The position numbers were made by a program, and so were the translations under genes. Positions 6,359 through 10,269 of a stretch of DNA of 10,269 nt are shown here, piece after piece; position 1 is the first letter of the stretch; every line of letters starts with the position of its first letter. Source of the DNA: Halovenus sp. (GTDB lineage Archaea > Halobacteriota > Halobacteria > Halobacteriales > Haloarculaceae); contig PUMG01000119.1 of NCBI GenBank assembly GCA_003551265.1, positions 1 to 10,269 of the forward strand. Direction: 5' to 3'. A model generated the notes under the pieces. The model searched no databases. It saw only the letters and a list, made by a program, of their open reading frames with translations, and was not told where the DNA came from.

Positions 6359-7087
6359 ATGCTCGAACTAACCAAAACCGGAATCAGTGGACTTGACGAA
6401 ATACTGAACGGAGGACTCGTCCGAAACTCGACGACACTCGTGAGTGGAAATCCCGGTGCAGGCAAGAGTATTCTCGGATTGCAGTACGTCTACAACGGAG
6501 TGGAACTGTTCGACGAGAGCGGGATATTTCTCTCATTTGAGGAGAACGAGCGAGACATCCGTGAGGCAGCGGAGTCTATCGGATTCGAGAACTGGCAACA
6601 GCACGTCGACAGCGGTGACATCAGAATCTACGACAAACGGGTATTGCTGGGCGAGAACGGCTTCAACTCCTCACTGGAGTTGATGCTCGACGACCTCGAC
6701 AACGAGCAGTACGAGCGGCTGGTGCTGGACTCGCTGACAATGTTCCAGCTGTTTTTCGAGAACGAGCGAGAAAAACGCACATACCTCCTGAAGTTCATCG
6801 ACATCCTCGGTGAGAACAACCTCACGTCGCTGATGACCAACGAACAGGGAACAGTGTTTCCCGACACCGACATTGGTCTGGAGAATTTCCTGACCGACGG
6901 CAACATTTTGCTGTTGCAGACACCTACTGATGCGGGCGTCAACCGCTACGTCTGGGTCGCGAAGATGCGGAAAAAGAACATCGACAGCGACATCTTCCCG
7001 ATGGAGATTCTCGAAGGCCAGGGTATCACTGTTCACGACAACGCCAGCGCGTTCTCGATGATGGGTGAAGACGGCCCGCCGCTGTGA
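6359..7087 (+). CDS. KaiC-like RecA-superfamily ATPase (single domain)
   Basis: This is a single KaiC/RAD55-type ATPase domain of 242 residues. KaiC-like proteins of archaea are ATP-dependent signalling or assembly proteins of mostly unknown role. It opens with the family's TGISGLDEILNGG (7-19). Walker A is GNPGAGKS (30-37), the adjacent glutamates that activate water in KaiC-type enzymes are Glu61-Glu62 in LSFEENERD, and Walker B is RLVLDSLT with Asp124. The C-terminal half keeps the hexameric RecA core pattern, with MTNEQG and the lysine/arginine cluster AKMRKKN near the end. Full-length KaiC has two such domains; this has one. The frame also allows GTG at 6353; ATG at 6359 is preferred because it yields the standard N-terminus. 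The winged-helix gene follows about 190 bases downstream, and cheR is divergent. Any role in taxis is inferred from location only. Confidence 0.88.
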   Translation: MLELTKTGISGLDEILNGGLVRNSTTLVSGNPGAGKSILGLQYVYNGVELFDESGIFLSFEENERDIREAAESIGFENWQQHVDSGDIRIYDKRVLLGENGFNSSLELMLDDLDNEQYERLVLDSLTMFQLFFENEREKRTYLLKFIDILGENNLTSLMTNEQGTVFPDTDIGLENFLTDGNILLLQTPTDAGVNRYVWVAKMRKKNIDSDIFPMEILEGQGITVHDNASAFSMMGEDGPPL

Positions 7088-7280
7088 GCCTGTGTGCGAA
7101 AGGATGGATCGCTCGCAACTGACATTATTAGAAATGAGATGAATTATTGTTGTCGAAAACAGCTACTTTGGAGGTTCTGTGTGCCTTTTACAGGACTTGA
7201 TTGATGTCGATGAGATATCGGTGCGTTTCCGGAAGTAGGCGGTAGTTTTATGATTATCGTAAATTAAAATCTGGGTGAAG
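7088..7280. other. Intergenic stretch, mostly featureless
   Basis: This is an AT-richer spacer of about 190 bases between the KaiC-like gene and the winged-helix gene. The only element I can support is the TATA-like TTTATG at 7247-7252. A 21-codon ORF (7139-7204) has no recognisable features. Confidence 0.5.
7247..7252 (+). promoter_or_regulatory. TATA-like box of the winged-helix gene
   Basis: TTTATG is centred about 26 bases before GTG 7275 and 32 before ATG 7281. The same hexamer occurs before the cheD leader (7698-7703) and the flavoprotein gene (8322-8327), supporting its reading as a local promoter core. Confidence 0.45.
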
Positions 7281-7640
7281 ATGTCATCAGTGAGTCTGCT
7301 ACAGACGCTGGGGAACAAATACAGCGTGGAGATACTCGATGCGACGGACGAACCCCGCTCTGCACAGGAACTCAGCGAGGAACTCGATATTCCGATTGCG
7401 ACCTGCTACCGCCGGATAGACGAACTCACCGAGCACGGACTGTTGGAACTCCACGACAACGTTCTCTCCGAAGACCGACGCCGAATCAAGGTTTACCGCC
7501 GTAACATCGACGCAGTGTGCGTCGAGTTTGGGGAGGATGAGATATTCGTCGATGTCGAAGAGCGCTCTGAGGTGACGAACAAACTCGACGAGGCCTGGCG
7601 TACGCTCTCTAACTTCAAGAAAGGTACAAAACTGAGTTAA
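7281..7640 (+). CDS. Winged helix-turn-helix transcriptional regulator (ArsR/TrmB-like)
   Basis: This is a 119-residue DNA-binding protein with one winged-helix domain at about residues 3-75. The first helix is LLQTLGNKYSVEILDA. The helix-turn-helix RSAQELSEELDIPIATCYRRIDELTEHGLL (26-55) has its recognition helix near 38-50, and a beta wing with KVYRR (70-74) follows. The C-terminal 45 residues are acidic (FGEDEIFVDVEERSE) and may dimerise or contact a partner. No metal-binding cysteine pair is present (only C42 and C80), so it is not a metal-sensing ArsR. GTG at 7275 is an alternative start, adding two residues; ATG 7281 is chosen as it directly precedes the conserved helix. Winged-helix proteins of this size commonly sit beside KaiC-like genes in haloarchaea. 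Target genes are unknown; cheD downstream has its own promoter. Confidence 0.82.
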   Translation: MSSVSLLQTLGNKYSVEILDATDEPRSAQELSEELDIPIATCYRRIDELTEHGLLELHDNVLSEDRRRIKVYRRNIDAVCVEFGEDEIFVDVEERSEVTNKLDEAWRTLSNFKKGTKLS

Positions 7641-7663
7641 GTGTAAAGCGTCTCCACTGACAC

Positions 7664-7680
7664 GAATTTCTTTCCTTCGA
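7664..7680 (+). terminator. Pyrimidine-rich stretch after the winged-helix gene
   Basis: The stretch AATTTCTTTCCTTC lies about 25 bases after the stop at 7640. Archaeal transcription often ends in such T-rich tracts without a hairpin. It sits before the cheD promoter, so termination here would separate the two units. Confidence 0.3.
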
Positions 7681-7697
7681 GGGCGGAGGGGGAAGGG

Positions 7698-7703
7698 TTT
7701 ATG
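7698..7703 (+). promoter_or_regulatory. TATA-like box upstream of the cheD leader
   Basis: TTTATG follows a purine-rich GGAAGGG stretch that could be a BRE element. It would start transcription near 7726-7733, at the leader ORF ATG, giving cheD a leader of about 50 bases. Confidence 0.45.
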
Positions 7704-7732
7704 CTGGTATTCCGAGTACAACCGTGCGAGAG

Positions 7733-7786
7733 ATGGTCGTATTGTTCGCGGTAGCAGCACTCGAACGTGTTCTTTCGTGCCGATGA
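7733..7786 (+). CDS. Possible 17-codon leader ORF overlapping the cheD start
   Basis: ATG at 7733 opens 17 codons (peptide MVVLFAVAALERVLSCR) that end in a TGA overlapping the cheD ATG as ATGA (7783-7786). The ATG lies at the predicted transcript start, so it would be read as a leaderless ORF, with cheD translated by re-initiation. The first half is hydrophobic. No family is recognisable. It could equally be chance, as 17 open codons in GC-rich DNA are common. Confidence 0.3.
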   Translation: MVVLFAVAALERVLSCR

Positions 7787-8304
7787 GTTTCGATTTCGAG
7801 GACTCGACAGAGCATGGCGAAGAGTCCGCGCTGGAGCGTATCACCGTCGGTATTGCCGAGTATGCGGCGACAGACTCGCGCGCGGCGTTGACCACCACTG
7901 GACTCGGGTCGTGTGTGGCTGTCTGTCTGTACGACGACAGGGTCGAGGCTGGCGGACTCGTCCACGTCATGTTGCCGGTCGCCGAGGAGATGAACGCTGG
8001 ACCGTCCGCCAAGTTCGCTGACACCGGCACGGAGCTGTTGATTTCGGAGATGGAGAGCCTCGGAGCGACGACTGCGACGCTCGAAGCGAAAATCGTCGGT
8101 GGCAGTGAGATGCTCGACCTGCTTGAGTGGGGGTCAGATATCGGTGCACAGAACGCCCAGCAGGCAAGAGAGACGCTCGAAGACCACGACATTCCCATCG
8201 TTGCCGAGGATGTCGGCGGTGACTTCAGCCGGTCGATCCAGCTGGAGACGAAGACAGGAACACTCCACGTCCACAGTGCCACTCACGGCGGACGGACGAT
8301 GTGA
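7783..8304 (+). CDS. cheD: CheD, chemoreceptor glutamine deamidase
   Basis: CheD deamidates selected receptor glutamines to glutamates, creating CheR methylation sites, and in many species is regulated by CheC. The 173-residue product has the family core: TTGLGSCVAV (38-47) with nucleophile Cys44, then VHVMLP (60-65) with His61, and KFADTGTELLI downstream. Spacing matches the Thermotoga CheD triad (Thr21, Cys27, His44), as Thr38, Cys44 and His61 are 6 and 17 residues apart. The C-terminal part includes AKIVGGSEML, which corresponds to the usual AKIFGGAxM. All catalytic residues are present. The frame allows GTG at 7777; ATG 7783 is chosen because it overlaps the leader ORF stop. cheR lies about 1.6 kb away on the other strand. 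No cheA, cheB, cheC, cheW or cheY is in the window. Confidence 0.95.
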   Translation: MSFDFEDSTEHGEESALERITVGIAEYAATDSRAALTTTGLGSCVAVCLYDDRVEAGGLVHVMLPVAEEMNAGPSAKFADTGTELLISEMESLGATTATLEAKIVGGSEMLDLLEWGSDIGAQNAQQARETLEDHDIPIVAEDVGGDFSRSIQLETKTGTLHVHSATHGGRTM

Positions 8305-8321
8305 AACTGACGGATGGATGA

Positions 8322-8327
8322 TTTATG
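8322..8327 (+). promoter_or_regulatory. TATA-like box of the small flavoprotein gene
   Basis: TTTATG is centred about 27 bases before the ATG at 8352, an ideal leaderless spacing. It sits in the 47-base gap after cheD, so the gene can be transcribed independently. Confidence 0.5.
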
Positions 8328-8351
8328 TTGGTGCAGGTGTAGTGTTCTTGT

Positions 8352-8933
8352 ATGGCACACGTAGCAATCGTCGGGGGCGGTCCCGCCGGTCTGAGTGCAG
8401 CACTGTTCATCCAGAAAAACGGTCTCGACGCGACCGTTTTCGACACGGACGCAACCTGGATGCACAAGGCCCATCTGTTTAATTTCCCGGGAATCGGGTC
8501 TCAGGATGGGTCGGCGTATATGGCGACGCTTCGCCGACAAGTCGACAGCTTCGGGGTCGAACGAAAGCAGGGAGTGGAAGTGACAGACGTCCACTCGAAC
8601 GACGAGGGGTTCAGCGTCTCGACAGCCGACGGTGACCACGACGCAGAGTATCTCGTGCTGGCAACTGGCGCGAACCGGGACCTTGCCGAGGCGCTCGGTT
8701 GTGCGTTCGACGGCGACGTGGTCGAAGTCGATGTAACGATGGAGACGAGCGTCGAAGACGCCTACGCGACTGGCGCAATGGTGCGTGTCGAGGAGTGGCA
8801 GGCGGTCATCTCTGCTGGAGACGGTGCGGCGGCCGCTCTCAACATCCTCTCGAAGGAGAAAGGCGAACGCTTCCACGACTTCGATGTCCCTGCCGACGCT
8901 GACGCGACCTTCGGAGAAATGAGCGTCGACTGA
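8352..8933 (+). CDS. Single-domain thioredoxin-reductase-like FAD protein
   Basis: This is a 193-residue flavoprotein resembling the FAD-binding half of thioredoxin reductases. The N-terminal dinucleotide site is VAIVGGGPAGLSAA (4-17), and Phe30-Asp31 end the second strand as the ribose contact. LVLATGANRD (101-110) is the typical GD-family turn. The C-terminal FAD motif DAYATGAMVRVEEWQAVISA then GDGAAAALNI (137-165) corresponds to the DVYATGDV...AAGDGxxAA block of thioredoxin reductase. The central NADPH domain and the redox-active CxxC are absent, so the protein cannot be a conventional thioredoxin reductase. It may take electrons from another protein or act as a flavin carrier or regulator. 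Normal family length is about 310 residues. Both FAD blocks are intact and in frame, so this is a compact family form, not an evident pseudogene. It converges with the next gene, with a 30-base gap. Confidence 0.85.
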   Translation: MAHVAIVGGGPAGLSAALFIQKNGLDATVFDTDATWMHKAHLFNFPGIGSQDGSAYMATLRRQVDSFGVERKQGVEVTDVHSNDEGFSVSTADGDHDAEYLVLATGANRDLAEALGCAFDGDVVEVDVTMETSVEDAYATGAMVRVEEWQAVISAGDGAAAALNILSKEKGERFHDFDVPADADATFGEMSVD

Positions 8934-8963
8934 CACTCGAACCTGCGTTGAGCCTGGCGGACG

Positions 8964-9392
8964 TCAACGCTGTTGCGCAACCCACTTCTGGGAGTAGTAT
9001 TCACCACAGGAACACGCGGCGTAGGCGTGAATCACGTCCCCCTCGGCGTAGAGACCTCCGACCTCCTCGTTCTGTGCCTGGGCGAACGCGAAGATGAACT
9101 GTGGCTCGTGTTCGGGACCCTCACCAACAGGACAGCTCCCATCTGTGCAGTCGGCGTCGACTTCTCCCTCTGTTCCCATCGCCTGTCCGGCCAGTCGCAT
9201 CGGGTCGATGCCAGCGGCGCGCTGGAACACACTGCGCGCTCGTTCCCCGTCGAGGACCAGCACGACGCCCCCATCGACACGCTCACCGTGAGCTTCGAGG
9301 GTGTCGAGGTTCGAGACTGCGCTGTCTGCGATGTAGACGTGGACGTCGTCCAGCCGCGTGCCGGCCAGAAACGCCTCGCGCTTTTCGTTCAT
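8964..9392 (-). CDS. Haloarchaeal conserved protein (probably DUF5807)
   Basis: This 142-residue acidic cytosolic protein has no enzyme motif that I recognise. From memory it matches the haloarchaea-restricted DUF5807 family (N-terminal KREAFLAG, central DGGVVLVL, GIDPMRLAGQAM, and C-terminal FAFAQAQNEEVGGLYAEGD); this name is moderately certain. Four cysteines lie in two places, C82 and C87 (DCTDGSCP) and C127 and C129 (CSC), which could form a metal site or disulphide. Its ATG overlaps the stop of the upstream DHH gene by four bases (ATGA at 9389-9392), so the two are very likely co-transcribed and translationally coupled. That hints at a shared nucleotide- or nucleic-acid-related task. Function is unknown. 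Confidence 0.8.
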   Translation of the reverse strand: MNEKREAFLAGTRLDDVHVYIADSAVSNLDTLEAHGERVDGGVVLVLDGERARSVFQRAAGIDPMRLAGQAMGTEGEVDADCTDGSCPVGEGPEHEPQFIFAFAQAQNEEVGGLYAEGDVIHAYAACSCGEYYSQKWVAQQR

Positions 9393-10269
9393 GCGTCGGT
9401 TTCGTCGGCCAGTCGTTCGAACGCACCGACGATAGCCTGTTTGGCGACTGCGCCGTGGGTCGTCCAGTGGTGGGCGTAATCGAGCATATCGTGATAGATG
9501 TTCGGTTTACAGCCTGCCGCACGTGGGTGGCCACCGCCGTTGACCTGTGCGGCGACCTCGTGACAGCGCTCGAACTCCTCGGTGCCGCGAATCGAGGCGG
9601 AACCCGCTGGCTTGACGATGACGGCGGCGTCGGCACCCTGCTGGCGGAGTGCCTCTGCAACCTCGTTCTGTGAACAGCGGCCGTAGGTGACACCGACGGT
9701 CCACGGCCCGACCTCACGGAGTTCGGCACGGTCGACCGCCTTCTGGACGAGGGCCTCTTTCTCGATGCGCTGTTCGGCCAGGAACTCCTGGACTGACTCC
9801 GGCAGGTCCACGCCGTGTTCGAGCACCGTCTCGACGTACTCCTCGGGGTCGCTCCAGTAGGCGTAGTCCGCGAGGTCATCAGACCGTTCGTCCTCGCGTA
9901 TCCAGAGGTCGTGGTCGCGGGTCACCGCCGCGAGCTGTCGATACTGTTCTTCGAACTCCGTGTCGAGTTCGTCCAGCGCGATGTCGGCAGTGCAGACCTC
10001 CTCGGAGTCACCAACCGTCAACTCGACGCCAGCCTCTTCGACTGCTGTGGCGAGTTCGTCCTCCCACTGGTGGTGGTCGTACCAGGTGATGCTGTCGACG
10101 CGTGACACGACCGCAGAGAGCGCATCGACGTCGTGTTCGTTGTCGGGACAGAGGTCACAGACGTACACCGTCGCGTCGGTGCTGGCGAACTCGCCGACCC
10201 ACTCCAGTGCCTCTTGCAGCTCGTGAGGGCCGGTTGGGAGCAGCGTGCCCTCTCCGTGAACGACGCGGA
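9389..10269 (-). CDS. DHH/DHHA1 family phosphoesterase, 5' end outside window
   Basis: DHH-family enzymes are Mn-dependent phosphoesterases acting on nanoRNA, cyclic dinucleotides, pAp or single-stranded DNA (NrnA, GdpP and RecJ types). About 292 residues are visible. The frame stays open to base 10269 and the first catalytic motif has not yet appeared, so the gene continues beyond the window. The GTG at 10168 is therefore only an internal codon. Seen are VYVCDLCPD (likely motif II), the DHH signature in ITWYDHHQWED, and a mid-domain DHDLW. The C-terminal DHHA1 domain carries the substrate-binding GGGHPRAAGC. Several cysteines (CDLCP, and later single ones) are unusual for NrnA but not diagnostic. 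Substrate cannot be chosen. It overlaps the small DUF5807-like gene by four bases. Confidence 0.9.
   Translation of the reverse strand, partial: RVVHGEGTLLPTGPHELQEALEWVGEFASTDATVYVCDLCPDNEHDVDALSAVVSRVDSITWYDHHQWEDELATAVEEAGVELTVGDSEEVCTADIALDELDTEFEEQYRQLAAVTRDHDLWIREDERSDDLADYAYWSDPEEYVETVLEHGVDLPESVQEFLAEQRIEKEALVQKAVDRAELREVGPWTVGVTYGRCSQNEVAEALRQQGADAAVIVKPAGSASIRGTEEFERCHEVAAQVNGGGHPRAAGCKPNIYHDMLDYAHHWTTHGAVAKQAIVGAFERLADETDA

Noticed and set aside
7139..7204. 21-codon ORF between the KaiC-like and winged-helix genes
   Set aside because: No convincing promoter at the right distance and no composition or motif support; expected by chance in AT-rich spacer.

Overview
The window is haloarchaeal chromosome. 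The basis is codon use (strong GAC/GAG/GTC bias, acidic proteins), TATA-type AT boxes about 25-30 bases before start codons, leaderless-looking genes, and families typical of halophilic archaea (archaeal CheR/CheD, a COG1784-like TctA permease, an IS1341-type tnpB with a small partner ORF, a probable DUF5807 protein). Genus cannot be read from the sequence.

Layout. (1) Positions 1-1938: a COG0523 (CobW/YciC/ZigA-like) metallochaperone GTPase, truncated by the window edge on the minus strand, is divergent from a two-Rossmann FAD/NAD(P) oxidoreductase. One AT-rich box sits between them. (2) About 1960-4030: an IS1341-type element lies between two convergent genes. It has a 56-residue ribbon-helix-helix-like ORF joined by ATGA overlap to a 594-residue TnpB with all RuvC catalytic residues and both zinc-finger Cys pairs. 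The 3' end probably also encodes the guide (omega/sot) RNA. No TnpA is present. (3) 4081-5313: a stand-alone TctA-like permease on the minus strand. (4) 5353-8304: a chemotaxis island. cheR (minus) is divergent from a KaiC-like ATPase, followed by a winged-helix protein and cheD (all plus). The cheR-kaiC gap holds a long nested hairpin followed by a terminator-like dyad. (5) 8352-8933: a single-domain thioredoxin-reductase-like flavoprotein. (6) 8964-10269: a coupled minus-strand pair, a DHH/DHHA1 phosphoesterase (5' end outside the window) overlapping by 4 bases a small Cys-containing haloarchaeal protein.

How they work together. CheR methylates and CheD deamidates receptor glutamyl/glutaminyl sites, so both act on chemoreceptor adaptation. 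The KaiC-like ATPase and winged-helix protein between them could be a signalling or regulatory pair, but that link rests on position only. The GTPase and flavoprotein may share metal-related regulation (inference). The most unusual unexplained items are the structured cheR-kaiC intergenic region, the 17-codon leader ORF overlapping the cheD start, and the dual protein/RNA use of the tnpB 3' end.
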